Notes: generated by a model not told the origin, from the letters alone. DNA of 64,000 nt from an uncultured Flavobacteriales bacterium (GCA_905478795.1 CAJQJX010000011.1:1-64000); one strand, 5' to 3'; counted from the first letter of the stretch, positions 35,846 through 45,406 are shown. Numbers and translations are program-made.

Positions 35846-36888
35846 TCGGAAACCGACCCCCAAAACTTCTGCGGGCCATCATTCCGCTGGCCATTGGGCT
35901 GACGGTTGTTGGGGCCTTGTTGTATCAAACCGTGGAGGAAAACGGCGGGTGGGATGCGGTTCAAGGGTCGGTCACTTTGCCCGGCTGGCCGCTCGCTACG
36001 GCCTGTTTGGCGGGCTTGATATTGACACGAGACTTGGGGTATGTACTCAGGCTGAGATGGCTTTCCAATGGAAGTCTGACGTGGCGCGCCGCCATCGAAA
36101 CCACGGTGGTTTGGGAATTTGCATCGGCCATTACTCCTGGCATTGTAGGGGGTGGAGCGGTGGCCATTTGGGGGCTGCACCGCCAAGGCATGAGCGCTGG
36201 AAAGAGCACGGCGCTGGTGTTTTCGACCGCCTTGCTCGATGAGCTTTTCTATGTCTTAGCCGTACCTCCGCTTCTTTTTTTCTTGGGCGATGCTGTGGCA
36301 CCCGCTGATTTTGACAACACGATTGGATGGAGTGTGTTTTGGATTGGATGGGGCATCATGTTGCTCTTGGCGGGCATCATTGCCTTTGGGCTGTTCCTCG
36401 CCCCAACAGCCACACGCAACATCATCCTCCGCTGTGCGCGGATTCAATGGCTCGGGCGCTGGCGGCAAAGCCTTTCTGAGTTTGCGGATGATTTACAAAA
36501 CAGTGCGCTGGAAATGAAGTCCCTCCCCCTCTACCAATGGGCCGGGGCGTTCCTCGCCACTATGGCGAGTTGGACCGCCCGGTTCATGTCATTGGTTGCT
36601 GTAATGGCCATGGTGGTGGTCCCTTTTTCTGCATTGGAACCATTGACCATCGTGGCGCGTCAACTGGTGATGTGGGTGTATTTGCTCATCAGTCCCACTC
36701 CCGGTTCGAGTGGAGTGGCCGAGTGGCTGCTCCATGCTTTTTTCGAGCCTTGGTTCGCATTGTCCGGGTCCCTGATTGCGCCCGCCATGACCATGCTGAT
36801 CTGGCGTTTGGCCACTCATTTTATCTACCTCTTGTTGGGGGTGTTGGTGATTCCCGGATGGTTGAGGCGAACACGCCGCTCAGAGTAG
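35842..36888 (+). CDS. Second flippase-like integral membrane protein (UPF0104-related)
   Basis: A 348-aa protein with about eight membrane helices, starting at the ATG that overlaps the radical SAM stop. Features of the LPG-synthase TM family: GLILTRDLGYVLRLRWLSNG, FASAITPGIVGGGAVAIWGL, and ISPTPGSSGVAEWLLHAFF (P-x-PGSSGxxE) near the C-terminus, the last corresponding to PSPGGIG-x-x-Q in the paralogue at 31063. Tight coupling suggests that a product of the radical SAM enzyme, or a lipid carrying it, is moved across the membrane; this is inference. Confidence 0.82.
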   Translation: MIGNRPPKLLRAIIPLAIGLTVVGALLYQTVEENGGWDAVQGSVTLPGWPLATACLAGLILTRDLGYVLRLRWLSNGSLTWRAAIETTVVWEFASAITPGIVGGGAVAIWGLHRQGMSAGKSTALVFSTALLDELFYVLAVPPLLFFLGDAVAPADFDNTIGWSVFWIGWGIMLLLAGIIAFGLFLAPTATRNIILRCARIQWLGRWRQSLSEFADDLQNSALEMKSLPLYQWAGAFLATMASWTARFMSLVAVMAMVVVPFSALEPLTIVARQLVMWVYLLISPTPGSSGVAEWLLHAFFEPWFALSGSLIAPAMTMLIWRLATHFIYLLLGVLVIPGWLRRTRRSE

Positions 36889-36912
36889 GGTCGGAGTTGC
36901 GACCTTTGCGAC

Positions 36913-38076
36913 ATGTCGAACGAGAAAAAAGCGCAAGGATTCAGCACACTGGCCGTTCATGCCGGTGTGAAACCTGACCCGAGCACAGGAGCCATCATGA
37001 CCCCTGTCTATATGTCTTCTACATATGTTCAGGAAGGCATTGGCCAGCACAAAGGCTACGAATACAGCCGGTCTTCAAACCCTACTCGGGATGCACTCGA
37101 ATCGGCGTTTGCAGCGCTGGAAGGAGGGCTTCACGGCCTGGCCTTTTCCAGTGGTCTGGCTGCGGTAGACGCCGTTCTCATGACATTGCGCCCCGGCGAT
37201 GAAGTGATCGCAGGAGACGACCTCTATGGCGGAACACGCCGCTTGTTTACCACGCATTATGCCCCCCTTGGCATCCATTTCCACTTTGTGGATACCCAAG
37301 ATGCGGCGAATGTAGCTGCTGCCCTCAATGAGCGTACCCGATTGGTGTGGCTGGAGACGCCCACGAATCCCTTATTGCGCATCACAGACATCGCAGCTGT
37401 GGCCAATGTATTGGAAGGACACCCCGCAAAATTGGCGGTGGACAACACCTTCGCTACTCCCGCCTTGCAACGCCCCCTCGAATGCGGCGCTGACATCGTG
37501 ATGCACAGTGTGACCAAGTACCTCGGAGGACACTCGGACGTTGTAATGGGCGCCCTGATGACCAAGGATGACGAGACTGATGCCGCCTTGCGCACCCTGC
37601 AAAACAACGTCGGCGCTGTTCCTGGCCCCATGGACTGCTTCCTGGTCTTGAGGGGCATTAAGACTTTGGGCGTGCGCGTGCGCCAGCACTGCATCAACGG
37701 GCGGGCTGTGGCCGAATGGCTCGAAGCCCACCCCAAGGTGGACACGGTCTATTGGCCCGGACGAACCACGTCTCCCAACCACGATGTGGCCGCCCGCCAA
37801 ATGAGCGATTTTGGAGGCATGATCAGCTTTACCCTCACTGATGACAGCTTGGCCGCCTCCCGCAAGGTGTGCGAATCGACCAAGGTGTTCGCATTGGCCG
37901 AGTCCCTCGGTGGCGTGGAGAGCCTCATTGAGCACCCTGCCCTCATGACGCACGCTTCCGTGCCTGCGGACCAGCGTGCTCTGCTCGGCATCAATGACAG
38001 CCTGATCCGCATCAGCTGTGGCGTGGAAGATCCGGAAGACCTCATCGACGATTTGGCACAGGCCCTCGACGCATGA
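36913..38076 (+). CDS. Cys/Met metabolism PLP enzyme (cystathionine gamma-synthase/lyase type)
   Basis: A 387-aa fold-type I PLP enzyme. The PLP Lys is K202 in HSVTKYLGGHSDVVMG; SRSSNPTRDALESAFAALEGG, FSSGLAAVDAVL and VWLETPTNPLLRITDI are further family motifs. The sequence falls in the cystathionine gamma-synthase/gamma-lyase group; direction cannot be decided by eye. It overlaps the next gene by 4 nt. A -7-like GACCTTTG lies 4 nt before the ATG. Confidence 0.9.
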   Translation: MSNEKKAQGFSTLAVHAGVKPDPSTGAIMTPVYMSSTYVQEGIGQHKGYEYSRSSNPTRDALESAFAALEGGLHGLAFSSGLAAVDAVLMTLRPGDEVIAGDDLYGGTRRLFTTHYAPLGIHFHFVDTQDAANVAAALNERTRLVWLETPTNPLLRITDIAAVANVLEGHPAKLAVDNTFATPALQRPLECGADIVMHSVTKYLGGHSDVVMGALMTKDDETDAALRTLQNNVGAVPGPMDCFLVLRGIKTLGVRVRQHCINGRAVAEWLEAHPKVDTVYWPGRTTSPNHDVAARQMSDFGGMISFTLTDDSLAASRKVCESTKVFALAESLGGVESLIEHPALMTHASVPADQRALLGINDSLIRISCGVEDPEDLIDDLAQALDA

Positions 38077-39476
38077 CCCCCGAAAAGGGACCATCTATAG
38101 CCGTCGTTGGCGCAGGGCTTGTAGGAAGCTTACTGGCTTTGGTTTTAGCCAACCGGGGCCACAGTGTGACCGTATACGAGCGCCGCTCAGACCCGCGTAA
38201 AGTGGGCGATGCCGCAGGCCGCTCCATCAACCTTGCCTTGAGCGAACGGGGTTGGCGCGCCCTTGAGATCGCCGGCGCACTCGAGGCTGTTCGCCAAATC
38301 GCCATGCCGGTCAAAGCCCGTTGCATGCACAATCAAGCGGGTGTGCTCACCTATCAACCCTATGGACTGCCCGGACGCGGTCGATTCGGCGACGATGAGT
38401 GCATCTATTCTGTAGCGCGCGGCCCGCTCAATCGGATCCTCTTGGAAGAGGCCGAAGCCACCGGCTTGGTTCAGGTCCAGTTTGACCACGCACTCCAAGA
38501 TTTTTCCGAAACGGATGACCAAGTGACGTTGCACTTCCGCGACGGCCAGACCATCGGGCACAGTCGGGTTTTTGGGACAGACGGTGCCTTCAGTGCGGTA
38601 CGGTCGCGGATGATGCGAACAGACCGGTTTGATTTTAGCCAGTTCTATCTGGAGCACGGCTACAAAGAGGTCGCCATGCCCCCCAATTCCAATGGTGACT
38701 TTGCCATCGACCCTGAGGCGCTGCACATTTGGCCACGCGGGCACTTCATGCTCATGGCCTTGCCGAATCCCGACCGCACTTTTACCTGCACGCTGTTCGC
38801 CCCGTACGAAGGCAAAGACGCCTTTTCCGGCATCGAAGACCCCAAGGCGGCTCGTGGTTATTTCGAACAGCACTTCCCCGATGTGCTGGAGCACCTGCCA
38901 GACTTTGAAGGCGATTGGGCAACCCACCCGACCAGCTCTTTGGTCACTACGCGTTGCAACCCTTGGAACCACGGTGAGCGCATTGTACTCCTTGGTGATG
39001 CCGCCCATGCCATTGTTCCGTTTTACGGCCAAGGGATGAACAGCGGCTTTGAAGACGTGCGTGTTCTCGCCGATATGTTGGATGCCCGTGAAGGGGCTTC
39101 GGATTCAGAAAACTGGGTTGGCCTTTTTGCCGACTTCGGTCGCGACCGCAAGCCCAATGGCGATGCAATTGGAGATTTGGCACTGCGGAACTTCATTGAA
39201 ATGCGTGACAAAACAGGCGATGCTCGCTTTTTACTGCGCAAGCGCATCGAGCGCCGACTGACCGAGCGGTTTCCCGACCATTGGACGCCACTGTACTCTA
39301 TGGTCACTTTTTCCCATTTGCCCTACCATGAGGCATTGGCACTTGGTGCTATTCAAGATCGCATTATGGAAGAAGTCATGAACCGTGAAGACATAGAGAC
39401 CTGCTGGGACAGCGACGAAGTTGCACAGCACGCCCTGTCCTTGGCCGCAGAGCGATTGCCCAACACTCCAGCATGA
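38073..39476 (+). CDS. kmo: Kynurenine 3-monooxygenase
   Basis: A 467-aa FAD-dependent aromatic hydroxylase converting L-kynurenine to 3-hydroxykynurenine with NADPH and O2. FAD site VVGAGLVGSLLALVLANRG (about 11-29), the GRSINLALSERG block, HGYKEVAMPP, EALHIWPRGHFMLMALPN, and VLLGDAAHAIVPFYGQGMN match characterised KMOs along the whole length; the C-terminal hydrophobic segment YSMVTFSHLPYHEA is also conserved. No other kynurenine-pathway gene is nearby. It overlaps both neighbours by 4 nt. Confidence 0.94.
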   Translation: MTPEKGPSIAVVGAGLVGSLLALVLANRGHSVTVYERRSDPRKVGDAAGRSINLALSERGWRALEIAGALEAVRQIAMPVKARCMHNQAGVLTYQPYGLPGRGRFGDDECIYSVARGPLNRILLEEAEATGLVQVQFDHALQDFSETDDQVTLHFRDGQTIGHSRVFGTDGAFSAVRSRMMRTDRFDFSQFYLEHGYKEVAMPPNSNGDFAIDPEALHIWPRGHFMLMALPNPDRTFTCTLFAPYEGKDAFSGIEDPKAARGYFEQHFPDVLEHLPDFEGDWATHPTSSLVTTRCNPWNHGERIVLLGDAAHAIVPFYGQGMNSGFEDVRVLADMLDAREGASDSENWVGLFADFGRDRKPNGDAIGDLALRNFIEMRDKTGDARFLLRKRIERRLTERFPDHWTPLYSMVTFSHLPYHEALALGAIQDRIMEEVMNREDIETCWDSDEVAQHALSLAAERLPNTPA

Positions 39477-39868
39477 AGAAGCTCGAGCACATTGGCATTG
39501 CCGTAGAAGACCTGGAGGCGGCCGAAAAGATCTTTGGTGAAGTATTGGGCAGCCCCTCATATAAACGGGAAGAGGTGATGGGAGAGGCTGTACTGACCTC
39601 CTTTTTTCAGGCCGGCGAATCCAAGGTGGAGCTTTTGGTGCCCACTTCACCCGACAGCGCCATTGCGCGCCACCTTCAGAACCGCGGCGCAGGACTGCAC
39701 CACGTCGCTTTTCTTGTAGACGACCTCGAAGCCGAACTCGCAAGGCTCACTGAAAAGGGCTATCGTGTGGTCACCGGCCCCAAGCCGGGAGCCGATGGGA
39801 AACGCATTGCCTTTCTCCACCCCAGCGATACGGCGAAGGTGCTGGTTGAGTTGTGTGCCGACGCCTGA
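39473..39868 (+). CDS. mce: Methylmalonyl-CoA epimerase (VOC superfamily)
   Basis: A 131-aa VOC-fold protein, two beta-alpha-beta3 modules. Metal ligands of the epimerase pattern are visible: His in KLEHIGIAVEDLE, Gln/Glu in FQAGESKVELLVP, His in GLHHVAFLVDDLE, and the final Glu in KVLVELC. GPKPGADGKRIAFLHP is typical of methylmalonyl-CoA epimerase, which interconverts the 2R and 2S forms in propionate metabolism. The mutase is not in the window. It is the last gene of the PLP enzyme-kmo-mce unit, followed by the repeat region. Confidence 0.9.
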   Translation: MKKLEHIGIAVEDLEAAEKIFGEVLGSPSYKREEVMGEAVLTSFFQAGESKVELLVPTSPDSAIARHLQNRGAGLHHVAFLVDDLEAELARLTEKGYRVVTGPKPGADGKRIAFLHPSDTAKVLVELCADA

Positions 39869-39884
39869 GTGACTTCTCCCCCCT

Positions 39885-40001
39885 AAAATGAAAGCGCCCC
39901 GGACGTTTCCAGGGCGCTTTAATTAACCAAATTGCTTGCCAGCCACGCTTGCCACGTGGCACCAACGGCTTGAATGCGTACCGTTGACAAAACAAACTTA
40001 G
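39885..40001. repeat. Direct repeat copy A: 117-bp structured unit
   Basis: First of two copies, 207 bp apart, with 109 of 117 positions identical and no indels. Each has three potential hairpins: an interrupted GC-rich stem GCGCCC-c-GGA / TCC-a-GGGCGC with a CGTT loop (39894-39917), GCCACG/CGTGGC, and AACGG/CCGTT. Five of eight differences fall in loops or outside stems. On the minus strand the first stem is followed by TTTCATTTT, so it could terminate gdhA transcripts. The region 39869-40285 has no gene. Confidence 0.85.
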
Positions 40002-40091
40002 AAACCGAGGTTGAGACAGGCTGTAAGAGACGGGGGAGGGCTTGATGTGGGGCGATGCCTACGTTGCGAAATGTGTATTAAAAAGGGCGCA

Positions 40092-40208
40092 AAAACGAAA
40101 GCGCCCCGGACGTTTCCAGGGCGCTTCACTTAACCAAATTGCTTGCCAGCCACGCTTGTCTCGTGGCACCAACGGCTTGAATGCGTGCCGTTGACAGAAC
40201 AAACGTAG
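40092..40208. repeat. Direct repeat copy B: 117-bp structured unit
   Basis: Second copy, 77 bp from the gdhA stop. It has the same three potential hairpins: interrupted GC stem at 40101-40124, GCCACG/CGTGGC with a changed loop, and AACGG/CCGTT. On the minus strand the GC stem is followed by TTTCGTTTTTGCG, a good terminator for gdhA. GGGCGC at 40085-40090 offers an alternative partner for the GCGCCC arm at 40101-40106. Both copies could be a dispersed repeat or structured RNA; no match can be claimed without a search. Confidence 0.85.
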
Positions 40209-40285
40209 CGTGGTACTCTCTGTTATACCGTAGGAGCAGACTTCACTCTTTTTGTCATCATCGGACTACAGTCCGTCAGAACCGG

Positions 40286-41761
<1,476 letters not shown>

Positions 41762-42538
41762 TTAGAGCGAACGCGTGCGGCCGCCATCCACCGGCAAATT
41801 GATGCCGCTGATGTAAGCTGCTGCAGGGCTGCACAAGAAGGCAATCGCCGCGCCAATCTCCTCCGCCTCGCCCAAGCGCCGCAAGGGAACGGCTTGCGCC
41901 ATGCCTTCGAGTACTTCGGCCGGGGACTGGCCGGTTTTGGCCGCCTTGGCCTCTGCGATTTGATCCAAACGTGCCGTGCGTGTCGCTCCGGGCAATACGT
42001 TGTTCACGGTAATTCCATCGGGGCCGAGTTCATTGGCCAGCGTCTTTGCCCAATTGGCGACCGCGCCGCGGACCGTATTGGAGACCCCAAGACCGTCAAG
42101 CGGCTGCTTGACCGATGTAGAAATCACGTTGACAATGCGTCCGCCACCGGCTGCCCTCATGCCCGGCAACACCGCCTGGACCAACCGTTGGTTGCACATG
42201 AGGTGTTGGGTGAAGGCGGCGAGGTAAGCCTGGGTATCCGCTGCATGAGCCGGACCGCCCGGAGGGCCGCCGGTATTGTTGATGAGGATGTCAACCGGGC
42301 CCTGCTCCATCACCTTTTTTGCGGCCTCACTCACGGCATCCGGTTGGGTAAAATCAGCTACGGCAATGCCATGACCAGTGCCCGGGAGCTCTTTAGCTGC
42401 GGCCTCCAACCGCTCTGGATTCCGGGCCATCAAGGTGCACCGCGCACCCAAATCCGCGAGCTCTTTGGCCGCTGCCCAACCTATTCCTTGCGACGCCCCA
42501 CAGACGAGGGCGTGTTTTCCTTTCAAATCAAGACGCAT
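41762..42538 (-). CDS. SDR family protein lacking the canonical Tyr-Lys pair
   Basis: A 258-aa Rossmann-fold protein. The nucleotide loop CGASQGIGWAAAKEL (about 13-27) and ILINNTGGPPGG (NNxG-like) are present, and ISGINLPVDGGRTRSL ends the protein as in FabG-like SDRs. At the active site, ISTSVKQPLDGLGVSNTVRG has Ser-Asn-Thr-Val-Arg where YxxxK is expected, so the catalytic Tyr and Lys are replaced by Ser and Arg. A known atypical SDR subfamily shares this; activity is uncertain. It is divergent from the 4-TM gene, with 30 nt between. Confidence 0.88.
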   Translation of the reverse strand: MRLDLKGKHALVCGASQGIGWAAAKELADLGARCTLMARNPERLEAAAKELPGTGHGIAVADFTQPDAVSEAAKKVMEQGPVDILINNTGGPPGGPAHAADTQAYLAAFTQHLMCNQRLVQAVLPGMRAAGGGRIVNVISTSVKQPLDGLGVSNTVRGAVANWAKTLANELGPDGITVNNVLPGATRTARLDQIAEAKAAKTGQSPAEVLEGMAQAVPLRRLGEAEEIGAAIAFLCSPAAAYISGINLPVDGGRTRSL

Positions 42539-42556
42539 GAGCGCAAGGTACCCCCG

Positions 42557-42564
42557 TATCTTCG
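42557..42564 (+). promoter_or_regulatory. -7 box, 4 nt before the 4-TM gene
   Basis: TATCTTCG (TAnnTTCG) is followed by TCAC and the ATG at 42569. It lies in the 30-nt gap between divergent start codons. Confidence 0.45.
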
Positions 42565-42568
42565 TCAC

Positions 42569-43021
42569 ATGTTGACCGGAATCCAACACCTCCACGGCGC
42601 CCTTCGATGGGTCGTCCTCGTTCTTATGCTGCTCTCCATTGTCAAGGCCTTCTCTGGCATGTCTTCTGGACGCAGTTTTAGCAGTGCCGACTATAAGCGT
42701 GGGCTGTTCACCATGATCTCCTTGCACCTTCAGCTCGTCTTGGGCTTTGCCTTGTATTTCGGCAAAGGCTGGAGCACCATGTTGGGCAATGCTGACGCCA
42801 TGGCCAATACCATTATGCGTTTCTTTTCCTTGGAGCACATGGCCACCATGCTGATCGCAGTGGTCCTCGGCACCCTGGGACACAGCCTCGCCAAGCGCGC
42901 CGATGATGACCGGACCAAGTTCCGCCGCCAAGCCATTTGGTTCACCATCTCATTGGTCCTCATCCTTTCCAGTATTCCCTGGCCTTTCCGGGCAGGATTC
43001 GAAGCATACGGCTGGTTGTGA
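42569..43021 (+). CDS. Conserved four-helix membrane protein
   Basis: A 150-aa protein with four predicted membrane helices (about 11-28, 48-66, 90-110, 123-142). Three His residues lie near or in the helices (QHLHGALRWVVL, ISLHLQLVLGFAL, LEHMATMLIAVVLGTLGHS), and their pairing across helices resembles a b-type haem site such as cytochrome b561, but this is not certain. The long frame continues upstream antisense to the SDR gene and is not coding there. It overlaps the cytochrome c gene by 4 nt (GTGA), which fits a redox role. Confidence 0.8.
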   Translation: MLTGIQHLHGALRWVVLVLMLLSIVKAFSGMSSGRSFSSADYKRGLFTMISLHLQLVLGFALYFGKGWSTMLGNADAMANTIMRFFSLEHMATMLIAVVLGTLGHSLAKRADDDRTKFRRQAIWFTISLVLILSSIPWPFRAGFEAYGWL

Positions 43022-43353
43022 GACCTTTCCCATTGCCCTTCTTTGTGTTGGTCACAGCGCTCCTTACAGTGGGCTGCGGCAGCAACAGTGCCCCTGATGC
43101 AGCGGCCGACTCAGCCGGCGTCAGCGAGGTGCAGGCCAGGGCTTTGTACATCCGCAAATGCTCACTGTGCCACGGTGAGGATGGCCGCTTAATGGCCTCC
43201 AAGTCTCCGGACTTGAGCACTTCGGTCCTGTCAATGGAGGAGCGCGTGGCCCTGATTACCTATGGTAAAGGCACCATGCCCGGCCAAAAGGACATTCTGA
43301 ACCGGGCTGAAATCAAAGCCGTCGCCCAGTACATTGAACGTTTCCGAGAGTAA
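43018..43353 (+). CDS. Lipoprotein c-type cytochrome
   Basis: A 111-aa protein with a lipoprotein signal (PFFVLVTALLTVGC, lipobox TVGC), so it is exported and lipid-anchored, facing the periplasm. The haem-c motif is CSLCH (in IRKCSLCHGEDG); the distal Met ligand is probably the Met of YGKGTMPGQKDIL. KSPDLSTSVLSMEE and AVAQYIERF are consistent with a class I monohaem cytochrome c. The GTG start overlaps the 4-TM stop; the stop overlaps hflX by one base. Probably a small electron carrier. Confidence 0.9.
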   Translation: MRPFPLPFFVLVTALLTVGCGSNSAPDAAADSAGVSEVQARALYIRKCSLCHGEDGRLMASKSPDLSTSVLSMEERVALITYGKGTMPGQKDILNRAEIKAVAQYIERFRE

Positions 43354-44531
43354 TGCTGGAGAAGCCCCTTGCACGAAAAGACGGCAAGCCCGAGAGGGCG
43401 GTTTTGGTCGGTCTCATTACCCGGGACCAGCCCAGAGAGCTGTTGGCCGAATACCTCGATGAACTCGAATTCCTGGCCCGAACAGCCCATGCGGAAACCA
43501 TCTGCACGTTCACCCAGTCGCTGGACCACCCCGACGTCCGAACCTTTGTGGGCAAGGGGAAGTTTCAGGAAATCACGGAGTACATCGAAGAGCACGACAT
43601 CGACTTGCTCATCTTCGATGACGAGCTCAGCCCTTCCCAACTTCGCAACCTGGGCGAGGCCCTGCCGGAGACCAAGGTCCTGGACCGGGCGAACCTTATC
43701 CTGGACATCTTCGCCCAGCGCGCCCGCACGGCTCACGCCAAGACGCAGGTGGAACTGGCACAGTATCAATACCTGCTCCCCCGCCTGACCAACATGTGGA
43801 CGCACCTCCAAAAGCAAAAAGGGGGCATCGGCATGAAAGGTCCCGGAGAGAAGGAAATCGAGACGGACCGGCGGATTATCCGCGACCGCATTGCGGCCCT
43901 CAAGAAGGATTTGGGCGCCATCGACCGGCAAATGGCCACCCAACGCGGCAACAGAGGTGCGCTCGTGCGCGTGGCCCTCGTAGGCTACACCAATGCGGGG
44001 AAGTCCACGCTGATGAACCGGCTCGCCAAGTCGGAGGTCTTCGCCGAGGACAAACTTTTCGCAACACTCGACACTACGGTGCGCAAGGTGGTCGTGCACA
44101 ACCTGCCCTTCCTGCTCAGCGACACCGTCGGCTTCATACGCAAGCTGCCTCACCAACTGGTGGAGAGCTTCAAGAGCACCCTCGATGAGACCCGAGAGAG
44201 CGACCTGTTGGTCCACGTTGTCGACGTGTCGCATCCGCAGTTTGAAGACCAGCTGCGTGTGGTCGAAGAAACCCTCGCTGGCATCGGGGCAGGCGCACAG
44301 CGGACCATGCTGTTGTTCAATAAAATCGACCAGTTGAGCGACCCCAATGGAGAGGTCGACCGGGAAATGTTGATCGAAGGCCTGAGGCGCAGGTTTGCGG
44401 ACCACGATGGCCCTGTGCTGTTCATCTCCGCAAAAACCAAGGAAGGCATGGACAGCATGCGTGAGGTGATTTATGCCGAAGTGCGCGAGCTGCATGTGCA
44501 GCGTTTTCCACACAACCACTTTCTGTATTGA
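43353..44531 (+). CDS. hflX: Ribosome-splitting GTPase HflX
   Basis: A 392-aa GTPase that rescues stalled or hibernating ribosomes by splitting 70S particles. The N-terminal HflX domain (about 20-195, with FVGKGKFQEITEYI and LSPSQLRNLGEAL) includes the coiled linker KGGIGMKGPGEKEIETDRR. The G domain follows: G1 GYTNAGKSTLMNRL, G2 LFATLDTTVR, G3 DTVGFIRKLP, G4 NKID. The C-terminal region is shorter than in E. coli HflX. It is translationally coupled to the cytochrome gene (TAATG). Confidence 0.95.
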   Translation: MLEKPLARKDGKPERAVLVGLITRDQPRELLAEYLDELEFLARTAHAETICTFTQSLDHPDVRTFVGKGKFQEITEYIEEHDIDLLIFDDELSPSQLRNLGEALPETKVLDRANLILDIFAQRARTAHAKTQVELAQYQYLLPRLTNMWTHLQKQKGGIGMKGPGEKEIETDRRIIRDRIAALKKDLGAIDRQMATQRGNRGALVRVALVGYTNAGKSTLMNRLAKSEVFAEDKLFATLDTTVRKVVVHNLPFLLSDTVGFIRKLPHQLVESFKSTLDETRESDLLVHVVDVSHPQFEDQLRVVEETLAGIGAGAQRTMLLFNKIDQLSDPNGEVDREMLIEGLRRRFADHDGPVLFISAKTKEGMDSMREVIYAEVRELHVQRFPHNHFLY

Positions 44532-44533
44532 CC

Positions 44534-45406
44534 ATGCGCGTGTTCATTTTACTTGCGGCGATGTTGGGTGCTTGCTCTGCGGCTGTTGCCCAGGACGCTT
44601 ATCTCCCCATGCTGGAGGAAAACCGGACTTGGTGCGGTGTAGAGGGGGGCTGGCTGCCCACTCCTGTTACGTATTCTATCGAAAGCGACACCGTCATTGG
44701 GGATGGGACACTGTGGCACAGACTCGCCATCCAATACGAGGGAAACCCCAGTTCCGGACTGGCGGGTTGGTTTCATGAAGACTCCGATGCGGGGCAAGTT
44801 TGGATGCGCTGGGACCTTGACTTGGATCCGGGCACACTTTGGTTCGATTTTGGAATGGAACCGGGCGATACGATGGTGGCGCCAAATTGCGATTGGGCGG
44901 ACATCACCTGCACCGCTGTGGAGCCCTTTACTTGGACAGATGGCACGGTGAGCCGGAGGTTGACCCTGCAGCTGCTGCCCGATAACGAAAACTTCGTGGA
45001 ATATTGGATCGAGGGCATCGGCTCGGAAAACGGCCCGATGGGGCCCGCCGCCTATCTCTGTATCGCGGACTGGGATCCACACGCTGCCTGCTTCACCCAA
45101 GCAGGTGCACTCCGCCACGACTTCCAAATGGACACCACATGGCTGCCGGCTCACTCCGGTTGTCCCGACAGCTTGGCCACAAATGGTGTGGAGGCGGTTC
45201 GTGCGCCTGTCGGTCGGCTGGTGGTCAAAGGAGGACAATTGAGTTGGGTCGGGCCCAGGCCTCCCGCCTCTGTGACTTTACAAGACCTCATGGGGCGTTC
45301 TCTGGGGCCCCTGAACTGTGCTTTGCCATGCACCGTTCCCCGGACGGGAGGCATCATCATCGCCACCTTGTCCGACGGACGGCGGCAGAAAATTCGCATC
45401 AACTGA
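44534..45406 (+). CDS. Secreted protein with probable T9SS type A sorting domain
   Basis: A 290-aa protein with signal peptide MRVFILLAAMLGACSAAVAQ (start ATG at 44534). The middle part is beta-rich with many Trp and several Cys (SGWFHED-like loops; WADITCTAVEPFTW; YLCIADWDPHAACF). The last 75 residues (GRLVVKGGQLSWVG; VTLQDLMGRSLGPL; GIIIATLSDGRRQKIRI) have the shape of a type A C-terminal domain: a strand, an LxGR-like turn, then G-hydrophobic-V and a final basic strand. Function unknown. It sits between hflX and rbfA, 2-3 nt from each. Confidence 0.75.
   Translation: MRVFILLAAMLGACSAAVAQDAYLPMLEENRTWCGVEGGWLPTPVTYSIESDTVIGDGTLWHRLAIQYEGNPSSGLAGWFHEDSDAGQVWMRWDLDLDPGTLWFDFGMEPGDTMVAPNCDWADITCTAVEPFTWTDGTVSRRLTLQLLPDNENFVEYWIEGIGSENGPMGPAAYLCIADWDPHAACFTQAGALRHDFQMDTTWLPAHSGCPDSLATNGVEAVRAPVGRLVVKGGQLSWVGPRPPASVTLQDLMGRSLGPLNCALPCTVPRTGGIIIATLSDGRRQKIRIN

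Noticed and set aside
39885-40208. CRISPR array or insertion sequence
   Set aside because: Only two 117-bp units with a 90-bp spacer; no cas genes, terminal inverted repeats or transposase.
42539-42931. N-terminal extension of the SDR frame
   Set aside because: It is antisense to the 4-TM protein; the SDR nucleotide loop begins 13 residues after the ATG at 42538.
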